Below, in pieces: positions 51,538-60,052 of a stretch of 64,000 nt of DNA. The notes beneath the pieces were generated by a model that had not been told where the DNA came from, did no database searches, and saw only the letters and a program-made list of their open reading frames with translations. The position numbers and the translations under genes were made by a program. Positions within the stretch are counted from its first letter, which is position 1; each line of letters opens with the position of its first letter. The DNA is from JBMNFB01 sp050949085 (GTDB lineage: Bacteria > Bacillota > UBA994 > UBA5500). Where the stretch lies: NCBI GenBank assembly GCA_050949085.1, contig JBMNFB010000001.1, positions 1,178,001 through 1,242,000 of the forward strand. The letters run 5' to 3'.

Positions 51538-52980
51538 ATGGGCAAGAGCAGACTCTATCAATCCATCGAGGCAAGAAGCTCAACTTATACGAAGCTGAGT
51601 GACCGGATCTGGGAATATGCTGAAACCCGCTTTGAGGAGAAGTGCTCAGCGGCGGCGCTGGCAGAGGCGCTGGAGGATGCCGGTTTTGCGGTAGAGCGCG
51701 AGGTAGGAGGCGTTCCCTACGCCTTCATCGGCACCTGGGGCAATGGCCAGCCGATACTGGGATTCCTGGGCGAGTTTGACGCCCTGGGCAACCTGAGTCA
51801 GAAGGCGGATGTGGCAGTGCGTGAACCGCTCCAGGCCGGCGGCAACGGGCACGGCTGCGGTCACCAGCTGCTGGGCGTTGGGTCTCTGGCAGCCTCCGTC
51901 GCCGTTAAAGAATATCTGGAGGAGAATAGTCTGCCCGGCACTGTGAGATACTTCGGCTGCCCCGGGGAGGAGGGTGGGTCAGGCAAAGCCTTTATGGCCC
52001 GCGCTGGCCTCTTCGCCGGGCTGGACGCCGCAATTACCTGGCATGCTGGCGCCACAAATCATGTCTGGAGCGGCTCATCGCTGGCCAATATTCAGGTCTA
52101 CTATCGGTTTACCGGCAAGGCCTCCCACGCCGGCGCAACGCCCCACCTGGGCCGTAGCGCTCTTGACGCAGTGGAGCTGATGAATGTAGGCGTCAACTAT
52201 ATGCGCGAACACGTCATCCCCGAGGCTCGCGTTCATTATGCAGTACTGAATACCGGCGGCAAGAGCCCCAATGTGGTGCAGCCGGAAGCAGAGGTGCTCT
52301 ACCTGATTCGGGCACCCCAGAACAGCCTGGTGCAGGAGATATTCGAGTGGGTTAACCAGATCGCACAGGGGGCGGCGATGATGACCCAGACCAGGGTGGA
52401 GATTCAGATCGACAAGGCCTGCTCCAATCTGATCCCCAACGAAACTCTGGAGAAAGTGATGCAGGCCAATCTGGAGGCACTCCCGCCGCTGACGCCGACG
52501 GCGGAGGAAAAGGAGTTTGCTCGCGCGATCCGGGCAACGCTGGATGAGGCCGAGCGGCGCAAGGAGCTGGACAGCCTGATCAAAGCCTACGGCAGGCTGC
52601 AGGGGAGTAGGCTAGCGGCCGAGCTGGAGCAGAGCGAGTTTTGCACCATCGTTTTGCCGCACCGGCATAGCGAACAGGCAATGAGCGGCTCGACTGACGT
52701 CGCCGACGTCTCCTGGAATGTGCCCACCGTTCAGTGCTATACCAGCTGCTATGCGCTGGGCACACCGGGCCACTCCTGGCAGCTGGTGGCTCAGGGCAAG
52801 AGCTCCTGGGCCCATAAGGGCATGCTGCAGGCGGCCAAAGCCATGGCGGGCACGGCACTGGACCTGATCCAGCAACCGGAACTGATCGCGGCGGCCAAAG
52901 AAGAGCTGGAGGAACGCCTGGGTGGCGAGACTTACGTCTGCCCCATCCCGGAAGGAGTCAACCCCAGCCCGGTAAAGTAG
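51538..52980 (+). CDS. M20 family amidohydrolase, AbgB-like
   Basis: A metal-dependent amidohydrolase of 480 residues. Metal-site segments GNGHGCGHQLLG, PGEEGGSGK and ITWHAG match the AbgB branch (p-aminobenzoyl-glutamate hydrolase subunit B), with the inserted dimerisation domain in the middle. Members hydrolyse aminoacyl or aminobenzoyl amides; the substrate here is unknown. No AbgA partner or AbgT transporter adjoins it. ATG 51538 has only a moderate AAAGGAAG site. Divergent from the serpin gene. Confidence 0.9.
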   Translation: MGKSRLYQSIEARSSTYTKLSDRIWEYAETRFEEKCSAAALAEALEDAGFAVEREVGGVPYAFIGTWGNGQPILGFLGEFDALGNLSQKADVAVREPLQAGGNGHGCGHQLLGVGSLAASVAVKEYLEENSLPGTVRYFGCPGEEGGSGKAFMARAGLFAGLDAAITWHAGATNHVWSGSSLANIQVYYRFTGKASHAGATPHLGRSALDAVELMNVGVNYMREHVIPEARVHYAVLNTGGKSPNVVQPEAEVLYLIRAPQNSLVQEIFEWVNQIAQGAAMMTQTRVEIQIDKACSNLIPNETLEKVMQANLEALPPLTPTAEEKEFARAIRATLDEAERRKELDSLIKAYGRLQGSRLAAELEQSEFCTIVLPHRHSEQAMSGSTDVADVSWNVPTVQCYTSCYALGTPGHSWQLVAQGKSSWAHKGMLQAAKAMAGTALDLIQQPELIAAAKEELEERLGGETYVCPIPEGVNPSPVK

Positions 52981-53109
52981 GACTCCAGGCTGCGGGCACA
53001 GGCCAGAGCTCCTCAGCCAGAGGATGTCAAAAGAGGTCTCCCCCTGTAACCGACAGGGTGGCAGCGTGCCCGAAGGGCCTGTCGCCGGCGCACTGGACAC
53101 GCATGACAA

Positions 53110-53144
53110 GGGCACCATGGCTATGTAGCCGTGGTGCCCCTTTT
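53110..53144. terminator. Bidirectional terminator between M20 and nucleoside phosphorylase genes
   Basis: GGGCACCATGGC pairs with GCCGTGGTGCCC (one mismatch) around TATGTA, followed by CTTTTGG on the plus strand; on the minus strand the tail is poorer. It lies three bases from the minus-strand gene end. Confidence 0.82.
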
Positions 53145-53147
53145 GGT

Positions 53148-53855
53148 CTATGCCAGCTCCAGCGCGATCTCCATCATCTGGGTAAACGTCTTCTGGCGCT
53201 CCTCCGCAGTGACCTGCTCGTGGGTGACCAATGAATCGGATACGGTGAGGATGCAGAGGGCGTTGACTCCGGCACGGGCGGCGTTCAGGTAAAGCGCAGC
53301 CGCCTCCATCTCCACTGCCAGCACACCCATCCTGGCCCACTGCTTCCAGGCGTCAGGGTCGTCGTCATAGAAGATGTCCGACGAGAGAATATTGCCTACC
53401 CGTACAGGGTAGCCCTTCTCCTCGGCCACCCGCACCGCCTTCTGTAGCAGTTCCCACGAGGCCGTGGGGGCAATCGTCCCTGGCAGATTAAACTGACTGG
53501 CGTAGTTGGAGTCGGTGGATGCGGACATGCCAATGATGATGTCCCGCACCTTGATGTCCGGCTGATAGGCACCGCAGGAGCCTACCCGGATCAGATTCTT
53601 TACACCGTAGAAGTGGATCAGCTCGTAAGAGTAAATACCGATGGAAGGCATGCCCATGCCGCTACCCATCACCGAGACTGGTTTGCCTCGGTATAACCCG
53701 GTATAGCCCAGCATGTTGCGTACCCCGTTCCATTGTAACGGCTGCTCCAGAAAGTGCTCGGCGATAAACCTGGCCCGCAAGGGATCGCCAGGTAGAAGTA
53801 TCGTCTCCGCAATCACACCCTGCTGCGCAACTTCGATGTGTGGTGTCGGTATCAT
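53148..53855 (-). CDS. deoD: Purine-nucleoside phosphorylase, DeoD type
   Basis: A hexameric phosphorylase of 235 residues that splits purine nucleosides with phosphate. TPHI at the start, LLPGDPLRA (phosphate-binding), GMGMPSIGIYSYEL, and the VEMEAAALY ribose site with DSL near the C-terminus are all intact. ATG 53855 gives the standard start; longer in-frame starts would overlap the D-aminoacylase gene. It lies 43 bases downstream of that gene on the same strand and may be co-transcribed. Confidence 0.95.
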   Translation of the reverse strand: MIPTPHIEVAQQGVIAETILLPGDPLRARFIAEHFLEQPLQWNGVRNMLGYTGLYRGKPVSVMGSGMGMPSIGIYSYELIHFYGVKNLIRVGSCGAYQPDIKVRDIIIGMSASTDSNYASQFNLPGTIAPTASWELLQKAVRVAEEKGYPVRVGNILSSDIFYDDDPDAWKQWARMGVLAVEMEAAALYLNAARAGVNALCILTVSDSLVTHEQVTAEERQKTFTQMMEIALELA

Positions 53856-53898
53856 CCACCAATCCCCCTTCCTTCTAGGGTCTCCTGCGGCATAGTGT

Positions 53899-55461
53899 TT
53901 ATCGCCGTCCACTACCAGGCCGACGCAACGCCTTGCCGGCCAGACATTCGCTCTGCTCACCCTGATCGAGCGTCACCTGCCCGTTGACAAGCACGTAATG
54001 CACGCCGGAGGCATACTGATGCGGGTCGACGAAGGTCGCCTCATCCCTGATGGTTTCGGCATCGAAAATGGTGATGTCGGCGTAATAGCCGGGACGCAGC
54101 AGGCCGCGATCCCAGAGCCGGAACCTGGCGGCCGGGAAGCCGGTCATCTTGCGCACCGCCTCCTCCAGCGTCAGCACCTGGCGCTCGCGCACGTAGTGCC
54201 CCAGCACGCGGGCAAATGTGCCGTAACTGCGCGGGTGAGGCTTACCGCGGGAGAGCGGGCCGCTGATGGCCAGGGCGCTGGAGTCGGAACCGATCATCGT
54301 CAGCGGGTGGCGCATGACGTATTCCACATCCTCCTCGCACATGGCAAACCGCACCATGCCCACATTGAAGTTCTCTGACAGCAGGAGGCGCAGGGTCGTC
54401 TCCACCGGATCGAGGCCGACTATGGCGCTGATCTCCTCAATATTCTTGCCCTCAAACTGCTTGTTCTCTTCTCGGCTGCAGCTGGCCACCAGAGTCCAAT
54501 CCCAGCGCGTCTGGGAAGCAGCCATCTCCTGGCGGATTCTTGCGCCGATCACGGGATCCACCACGCGCTGCCGCATCGCCTCGACACCGTCAGCATGGGC
54601 CCACTGGGGAATGGATGATTTGAGGCCGGTGGCACTGGCGATATAGGGATACTGATCCAGCGTGATATCGACACCTGCTGCCCGTCTGGCGTCGATAAGA
54701 GCCAGGCTCTCGCGGACGCGACCCCAGTTGGCCTCACCCATCGCCTTGTGGTGCGAGATGTGCACCGGCAGTCCGGCCTGCTCGCCAATGGTGATGGCTT
54801 CCTCGACAGACTCGAGGAGTCGTGCCCCCTCGCTGCGCATGTGGGTAGCATAGATGCCCCCGTATTCGGCCACCGTCCTGGAGATGGCGATCAGCTCCTG
54901 CGTATCAGCATAGGAACTGGGGGGATAGATCAGCCCACTGCTGATCCCGAAGGCGCCCTGCTCCATGGCCTCGGCTGCCAGGCGGCACATCTCAGCCAGC
55001 TCAGATTCGCCAGGCGGTCGATGGGCCATGCCCATCACCATCCGCCGCAGGTTGCCGTGCCCCATCAGGGGGATCACGTTGACAGCCACACCTTGCTGAT
55101 CCAGCAGCTCCAGGTATTCGCTCATGCTCCCCCAGGACGGGTTCTGGCCATCCGCAGCGTCAGCGACGGCACGCGGCGCGGCCGAGTCGCCGCACTGGCC
55201 GATCACCTCGCTCGTCACTCCCTGACGGATCTTGCTCTCCGCCCGTGGTCCGACCAGCAGCACGCTGTCAGAATGAGAATGGGCATCGATGAAGCCAGGT
55301 GCGACTACCAGACCAGAGGCGTCAATCACCCGCTTCGCCCGCGCCCCGTCCAACCGCCCCACTGCCGCAATTCTCTCACCCTGCACGGCCACATCGCCGT
55401 AAAACCAGGCATTGCCGGTGCCATCCACGAGACGGCCGTTCTTGATAATCAGATCATACAT
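53899..55461 (-). CDS. N-acyl-D-amino-acid deacylase
   Basis: A cytosolic amidohydrolase of 520 residues that removes the acyl group from N-acyl-D-amino acids. The metal motif FIDAHSHSD, YATHMRSEG and HISHHKAMG segments, and the late DITIFDAETIRD strand are those of D-aminoacylases. ATG 55461 follows GAGGAGGAAG. D-amino acids come mainly from peptidoglycan, so wall or spore-cortex salvage is a fair guess, though dihydropyrimidinase-like relatives act on other cyclic amides. Confidence 0.9.
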   Translation of the reverse strand: MYDLIIKNGRLVDGTGNAWFYGDVAVQGERIAAVGRLDGARAKRVIDASGLVVAPGFIDAHSHSDSVLLVGPRAESKIRQGVTSEVIGQCGDSAAPRAVADAADGQNPSWGSMSEYLELLDQQGVAVNVIPLMGHGNLRRMVMGMAHRPPGESELAEMCRLAAEAMEQGAFGISSGLIYPPSSYADTQELIAISRTVAEYGGIYATHMRSEGARLLESVEEAITIGEQAGLPVHISHHKAMGEANWGRVRESLALIDARRAAGVDITLDQYPYIASATGLKSSIPQWAHADGVEAMRQRVVDPVIGARIRQEMAASQTRWDWTLVASCSREENKQFEGKNIEEISAIVGLDPVETTLRLLLSENFNVGMVRFAMCEEDVEYVMRHPLTMIGSDSSALAISGPLSRGKPHPRSYGTFARVLGHYVRERQVLTLEEAVRKMTGFPAARFRLWDRGLLRPGYYADITIFDAETIRDEATFVDPHQYASGVHYVLVNGQVTLDQGEQSECLAGKALRRPGSGRR

Positions 55462-55556
55462 CGCTCTTCCTCCTCATGGCCCACAGCCATGTCATTCTCT
55501 ATGCAGGGTACTTCGCCTGACAAAAGTTGATTCCTGCCGTGCGGCGACACGCGCAG

Positions 55557-55623
55557 GGCATATTTGGATAGACTCATGAATATGCCTCTAAGAACATCCT
55601 GCCAGTGCCGCTTCGCTGGCAGG
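55557..55623. promoter_or_regulatory. Two inverted repeats upstream of the OsmC-family gene
   Basis: GGCATATT (55557-55564) and AATATGCC (55579-55586) are 22 bases centre to centre, two helical turns, as for a dimeric regulator. Right after it CCTGCCAG (55598-55605) and CTGGCAGG (55616-55623) form a second perfect repeat that could be a leader hairpin. Both lie in the divergent region between D-aminoacylase and osmC. Confidence 0.45.
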
Positions 55624-55680
55624 AATCCATCGGCCAGACCTCGAAACCTAATCCTAGTTCATCAGAAGGAGGCAATCACC

Positions 55681-56052
55681 ATGTCCTTGATTGAAGTTCA
55701 CCTGGAAGGCAAGCGCGCAGACGCGCATTTGACCGATTTTGTTGTCAAGACCGGCGGGGGCGAGGCACCTTCTCCCGGTTCGCTGTTTCTGGCATCCATC
55801 GCCACCTGCACCGCGCTCACTGTGGCCAGCTACTGCCAGTCCAACAATCTGCCCACAGAGGGATTTCGCGTAAAGCTCGATCTGGAGCGCGACCCCGAGA
55901 CCAGGCTGGCCACCAAGATCCAGATGGAGCTGGTGCTGCCAGAGGACTTCCCTGCGGCGAGAAAGCGTGCGGTGCTGCGGGCGGCAGAGCGATGCTATGT
56001 GAAACGTCAGATTCTCAACCCACCAGTTTTTGAGACGACGATAGCCGAATAG
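55681..56052 (+). CDS. OsmC family peroxiredoxin-like protein
   Basis: A 123-residue dimeric thiol peroxidase-like protein. The two redox cysteines are in IATCTALTVA (Cys43) and AAERCYVKR near residue 110, as in OsmC/YhfA, and the length fits the short YhfA-type group. These reduce organic hydroperoxides with a dithiol. ATG 55681 follows AAGGAGG; an upstream in-frame start overlaps hairpin DNA and lacks a site. Transcribed alone or with degV. Confidence 0.88.
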   Translation: MSLIEVHLEGKRADAHLTDFVVKTGGGEAPSPGSLFLASIATCTALTVASYCQSNNLPTEGFRVKLDLERDPETRLATKIQMELVLPEDFPAARKRAVLRAAERCYVKRQILNPPVFETTIAE

Positions 56053-56162
56053 TATAGCTAGTGTAACGCCGTTGGCGACCCGGGGGGCAACGGCGCAGAG
56101 AGGAGTTCGCGCTCGCAGGGCGGGAGTCTGGAGTTCAACGAACACGGAAGGAGGTGATCCAG

Positions 56163-57029
56163 ATGTCTGAGATAAGGATATTCACTGATACCAGCGCTGA
56201 TTTACCCCAGGAACTGCTGGATAAATACCATATCGGAGTGGTCCCCATGCGCATCAACATGGCTGGTACAGATTACACTGATGGGGTCACCCTCGCCCCA
56301 AGTGAATTCTACGACAAGATGGAGGCCCTACCGTCGCTGCCGACCACTTCGCAGCCGTCACCACAGGAGTTTGTGAATGCATTTCAGCCTGAGCTGAGTG
56401 CCGGCCGTACGGTGATAACTATCAACCTGTCGTCCGAACTGAGCGGAACGGTGGATAGTGCGCGCTGGGCCAAGGAGGCATTAGGCGCAGCAGGTGACAA
56501 CGTCTATGTAGTCGACAGCCGTTCCGCCTCGATCGGGTTAGGGATTCTGGTGCTGATGGCGGCCGAGATGGCCGAACAGGGCCACTCCGCCCCGGAGATC
56601 GTCGAGAGGGTGAACGCGGCCCGGCAGGAGCTGGTGCACATCTTCACCCTCGACCATATGGAGAATCTGGTCAAGGGCGGTCGGATCAGCAGGACAGCTG
56701 GCACCCTGGGCGACTTCCTGAACATCAAACCCATCCTCCACCTCGATGACGCCGGTCGCATCGTCCTCCTGGACAAGGTGCGGGGGCGCAAGAAGGCGCT
56801 CAACTATCTGGTAGACAGCCTGGACAGAGAGGCCATCCGGGACAAGTATCGGTATATCGGCGTATCCCATGCTGGTTGCCCGGAGACAGGCGCGGAGATT
56901 GCAGCTCGCCTGCAGGCGCTGCTGCCGGAGGCGGTGGTGGTGCAGGGTGAAATCGGCGCAACCATCGGCACCCACGTAGGGCGAGGCTGCATCGCCATCT
57001 TCTACTTCAGCAGCTGTCATCCGGCATAG
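56163..57029 (+). CDS. DegV family fatty-acid-binding protein (FakB-like)
   Basis: A cytosolic 288-residue protein that binds a fatty acid in a closed pocket and presents it to a FakA kinase. DTSADLP at the start, the INLSSELSGT loop with the carboxylate-holding serine and VVDSRSASIGLG are typical. No fakA gene lies here. ATG 56163 is preferred over an adjacent GTG because a full AAGGAGGTGATCC site lies 8 bases upstream. The DUF368 gene follows after 15 bases. Confidence 0.92.
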   Translation: MSEIRIFTDTSADLPQELLDKYHIGVVPMRINMAGTDYTDGVTLAPSEFYDKMEALPSLPTTSQPSPQEFVNAFQPELSAGRTVITINLSSELSGTVDSARWAKEALGAAGDNVYVVDSRSASIGLGILVLMAAEMAEQGHSAPEIVERVNAARQELVHIFTLDHMENLVKGGRISRTAGTLGDFLNIKPILHLDDAGRIVLLDKVRGRKKALNYLVDSLDREAIRDKYRYIGVSHAGCPETGAEIAARLQALLPEAVVVQGEIGATIGTHVGRGCIAIFYFSSCHPA

Positions 57030-57044
57030 CCGGCAGGTGACGCT

Positions 57045-57854
57045 ATGGGATTCTTGCAGCGAATGCTACTCGGCCTGACTCTGGGTATCGCCTCGATCAC
57101 CCCGGGAGTGAGCGGCGGTGCGATAGCCGCCGCTTTCGGTCTTTATGAACGGATCATCCGGTCTGTCAGCCACTTCTTTGCTGACATAGAGCGGAATGTC
57201 AGGTTCCTCCTGCCGCTGGGGCTGGGCGTCGGCATCGGCATCGTTGGCTTCAGCAACCTGATGGAATGGCTGATGCAGGCGATCCCTGATCTGGTGATCT
57301 GGCTCTTCCTCGGGCTGATGGCAGGGAGCCTGCCGACGCTGCTGCGCACGGCCAACTCCCATGGCTGGCGGCCTCAGCTCCTGGGCTGGACGGGGGTAGC
57401 CATGCTGATCATGTTTCTTCTGACCGGCCCGACAGGGGCCGCTCCCGCACCGAATGCGGAGGCAGTGGAAAACTGGGCCAACTGCCTGTTCTATGGCGTC
57501 ATTCTGGCCATCGGCACCATCGTCCCCGGGTTAAGTTCGTCATTCATCCTGATATCGCTGGGCTCATATGAGGAGCTGCTGGGGGCGATTGCTCATGTTC
57601 GCCTGTCGGTGCTGGTCCCGGCGGGAATCGGCTTTGTTGTGAGCGCGATACTGCTGGTGCGCGTGGTAGAATGGGTCTTCAGTCGCTTTCATGCGCAGGC
57701 CTACTACACGGTGCTCGGGCTCCTGCTCGCCTCGGCCCTGCTGATCGTGCCCGACCTGCACTGGGGCTGGTCGCTGCTGGCGGGAACCGGGATGTTTGCC
57801 GGCGGGTTGTTGCTGAGCGGCGTGCTGCTCAAACTTTCCGGGGGAGAGCTGTAA
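57045..57854 (+). CDS. DUF368 membrane protein, polyprenyl-phosphate transporter family (PopT-like)
   Basis: A membrane protein of 269 residues with two repeated loop motifs, ITPGVSGGAIAAAFGLYE and IVPGLSSSFILISLGSYEELL, that mark DUF368. Members have been shown to return undecaprenyl phosphate to the inner leaflet for reuse in wall synthesis. ATG 57045 has an AGGTGA site and follows degV by 15 bases, so the two are in one transcript. A terminator follows. Confidence 0.9.
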   Translation: MGFLQRMLLGLTLGIASITPGVSGGAIAAAFGLYERIIRSVSHFFADIERNVRFLLPLGLGVGIGIVGFSNLMEWLMQAIPDLVIWLFLGLMAGSLPTLLRTANSHGWRPQLLGWTGVAMLIMFLLTGPTGAAPAPNAEAVENWANCLFYGVILAIGTIVPGLSSSFILISLGSYEELLGAIAHVRLSVLVPAGIGFVVSAILLVRVVEWVFSRFHAQAYYTVLGLLLASALLIVPDLHWGWSLLAGTGMFAGGLLLSGVLLKLSGGEL

Positions 57855-57863
57855 GAAAACAAA

Positions 57864-57906
57864 CAGAGGCTTGTCGCCGCATGCTGGTCGACAAGCCTCT
57901 GATCTT
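57864..57906. terminator. Bidirectional terminator after the DUF368 gene
   Basis: CAGAGGCTTGTCG pairs perfectly with CGACAAGCCTCTG over 13 bp with a 12-base loop, followed by ATCTTT on the plus strand and TTTGTTTTC on the minus strand. It serves two convergent genes. Confidence 0.9.
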
Positions 57907-57912
57907 TATCGT

Positions 57913-59079
57913 CTACTTGCGTGCCAGATAATCGCGTAGCCCCTGGACTAAAGCCACCAGCTCCTCTTCCAGGGTGAAATAAGCCACCGTAACCCGTATC
58001 AGCCGCTCGTTGAGGTAACGCGGGCAGATGCCTCGCTGTTCCAGATAGGCGATAATCTCATGGGCGTTCTCCCCCACCAGTTCAAACGTCACCAGCCCGC
58101 TGGACCAGCGCCGTTCGAGCGGGCTATGAAGCCTACACTGGGGCAGCGACTGCAGGTCAGCCTTGAGCTGATCGGTCAGGTGCACAATGCGCTCCCGGAT
58201 GTTGTCCAGGCCGATCTCGTTAACATAATCCAGAGCCGCACCCAACCCGACGATGGCGGGCCAGTTGCGCGTGGCATATTCATAGCGGCGCGCTCCCGGC
58301 GGCGGCGTATAGGCCATGCCCAACGGGTAGTCCCACTGCATCTGGGCCACGTCGCCCATGAAGCTCGGCCTCACCTGGGAGATTCGGTCACTACGGACAT
58401 AGAGCGCGCCGGTTCCCGTGGGTCCAAACAGCCACTTGTGTCCGTTCATGGTGTAGAAATCGCAGCCCAGCTGGTGCAGGTTGACGGGTATCTGCCCCAC
58501 GGCGTGGGCGCCGTCCAGCAGCACGAGACTGCCGTTGCTGTGCGCCAGTCTGGTCACATCCTCCACCGGCAGGATCTGCCCATTCTGGCAGAGGACGTGG
58601 CCGATTGCGACCAGCCGGGTGCGGGAATTGAGCGCCTGTCTCAGATTCTCCAGGAAAACCTGCGGATCCAGATCCACAGGCACGATGCGCAGTTTGATGC
58701 CAAAGCGCGTCTGGTTATGGATCCAGACCACCGAGTTGGCAGCATGCTCCATATCGGTGATGACCACCTCATCCCCCGGCTGCCAGTCAATGCCGAAGGC
58801 GACGATATTCACGCCGTCGGTAGCATTGCTGGTAAAGGCCAGCTCCAGGGCATCACAGCCGAGAAAATCGGCCAGCTGCTGGCGCACCTGATCGGTCACC
58901 TGCTCCCGCCAGGCCTCGTAATGCCTGGGCAGCCCCGCTCCCTGCGCGTGCCACTCCCGATAGGCGTCAAAGAAGGCCTCCATCACCGGCTGCGGCGTCG
59001 GGAACAACGTCCCGGCATTGAGGAAGCTATACCGACTGAGCACCGGAATATCTGACCGCACCTGGGCCACCGTTTTCAT
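57913..59079 (-). CDS. Class V aminotransferase, PLP-dependent
   Basis: A fold-type I PLP enzyme of 388 residues in the cysteine desulfurase/selenocysteine lyase/isopenicillin N epimerase group. The PLP lysine is Lys215 in MNGHKWLFGP, with LLDGAHAVGQIPV before it and the STNATDGVN-like phosphate site near residue 86. No catalytic-loop cysteine of IscS type is evident, so it may not be a desulfurase. ATG 59079 follows GGAGGTG. Downstream of the DUF1385 gene, with a 31-base gap. Confidence 0.87.
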   Translation of the reverse strand: MKTVAQVRSDIPVLSRYSFLNAGTLFPTPQPVMEAFFDAYREWHAQGAGLPRHYEAWREQVTDQVRQQLADFLGCDALELAFTSNATDGVNIVAFGIDWQPGDEVVITDMEHAANSVVWIHNQTRFGIKLRIVPVDLDPQVFLENLRQALNSRTRLVAIGHVLCQNGQILPVEDVTRLAHSNGSLVLLDGAHAVGQIPVNLHQLGCDFYTMNGHKWLFGPTGTGALYVRSDRISQVRPSFMGDVAQMQWDYPLGMAYTPPPGARRYEYATRNWPAIVGLGAALDYVNEIGLDNIRERIVHLTDQLKADLQSLPQCRLHSPLERRWSSGLVTFELVGENAHEIIAYLEQRGICPRYLNERLIRVTVAYFTLEEELVALVQGLRDYLARK

Positions 59080-59110
59080 GGGCAAACACCTCCGTGTATC
59101 ACTCTTCATC

Positions 59111-59812
59111 TCATTCTACTCTGCACCTGGGGCTGGAGCCTCGCTCCAGAGAGAGCAGCTTCTCGGCGCAGGCGTGCGCCACCCGGACATGCTCTGGGCG
59201 GGGTGGACTCGTCGTCAGGTAGAGCTGCCAATATTGACCGATGCGGCGCGCCAGAGGCCGCCGCCTTAGCTGGAGCCGCCGATCCAGCAGGAGCACTAGC
59301 AGGAGCACCGCAGCGAAGGCGACGAGAAACTCGTCAGCGGACAGCGGCAGGAAAGCCAGGGGCAACAGCAGATACATGGTCAGTCCGATGTAGGCAGTGC
59401 CGCAACTCCAGCAGAAACGCTCAGCCTTCTCCACCTGTTCCAGAGAAGACTGCCCGCGAGCGACCGCGTTGATCACCATGTGTTCCGCTGCATGGTATCT
59501 CCCCAGGGGTGTAAACTGGCAAGCGATGAACTGGGCAGCCGCCAGCGCCAGCCAGATACCGAGCTTCTCGCCCAACGCCAGCCAGTAAGACTCGGCCCGA
59601 GTCGGTAGCAGATCCGCCTGCGGCAACAGCAGCAGCACCAGCAGCACCCCGACAATCAGGCCACCGATCAATCGCCGAAGGCGCCGCAGGTAGTCGCGGC
59701 CGTTCATCACCTGGTAGACCAGCTCGCCATCTGCGCGGCGCCTTGCCCGCACAGCAAATCTGCGCCCGTAGAGGGTAACGCCATCCCAATTAGCCCTGCC
59801 ACCATAGATCAA
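59111..59812 (-). CDS. DUF1385 family membrane protein
   Basis: A 233-residue membrane protein of unknown function. The N-terminal YGGRANWDGVTLYGRR corresponds to the GGQA-EGVMMRG motif of DUF1385, and RYHAAEHMVINAV with the later FCWSCGTAY matches the family YHGAEH-CGT core. Three hydrophobic segments follow the start region. TTG 59812 is preferred since AGGAGGAG is 5 bases upstream and the protein then starts at the family motif; an in-frame GTG at 59845 lacks a site. Confidence 0.75.
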   Translation of the reverse strand: MIYGGRANWDGVTLYGRRFAVRARRRADGELVYQVMNGRDYLRRLRRLIGGLIVGVLLVLLLLPQADLLPTRAESYWLALGEKLGIWLALAAAQFIACQFTPLGRYHAAEHMVINAVARGQSSLEQVEKAERFCWSCGTAYIGLTMYLLLPLAFLPLSADEFLVAFAAVLLLVLLLDRRLQLRRRPLARRIGQYWQLYLTTSPPRPEHVRVAHACAEKLLSLERGSSPRCRVE

Positions 59813-59889
59813 GTAAACTCCTCCTGTCATCACCCTGTAATTCACCAGACCTGGCTCGATTCCTGCAGACGCATAACCAGCCTGGGCGA

Positions 59890-59912
59890 CCTAACTAGAG
59901 CGGCAGGTTAGG
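59890..59912. repeat. Inverted repeat upstream of the MATE gene
   Basis: CCTAAC (59890-59895) and GTTAGG (59907-59912) flank 11 bases, in the divergent region between the DUF1385 and MATE genes. It may be an operator. Confidence 0.3.
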
Positions 59913-59976
59913 AGGAATTGTTGCAGCAGCTTTGGTGAACGCTGAATGGAGACAAATTTTGATCAGGGTGTAGTGA

Positions 59977-60006
59977 TTGACTGTAGCAGGTGAATGATGT
60001 TATATT
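59977..60006 (+). promoter_or_regulatory. Promoter of the MATE gene
   Basis: TTGACT (59977-59982) and TATATT (60001-60006) are 18 bases apart, 46 bases before the start codon, in AT-rich DNA. Confidence 0.6.
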
Positions 60007-60052
60007 ACAAGCATAGAAAAATTAGCAGCACAAAATAGTCAGGAGTGATCAG

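Noticed and set aside
53856..53960. N-terminal extension of the nucleoside phosphorylase
   Set aside because: It overlaps the D-aminoacylase gene, and the family starts at the IPTPHI sequence.
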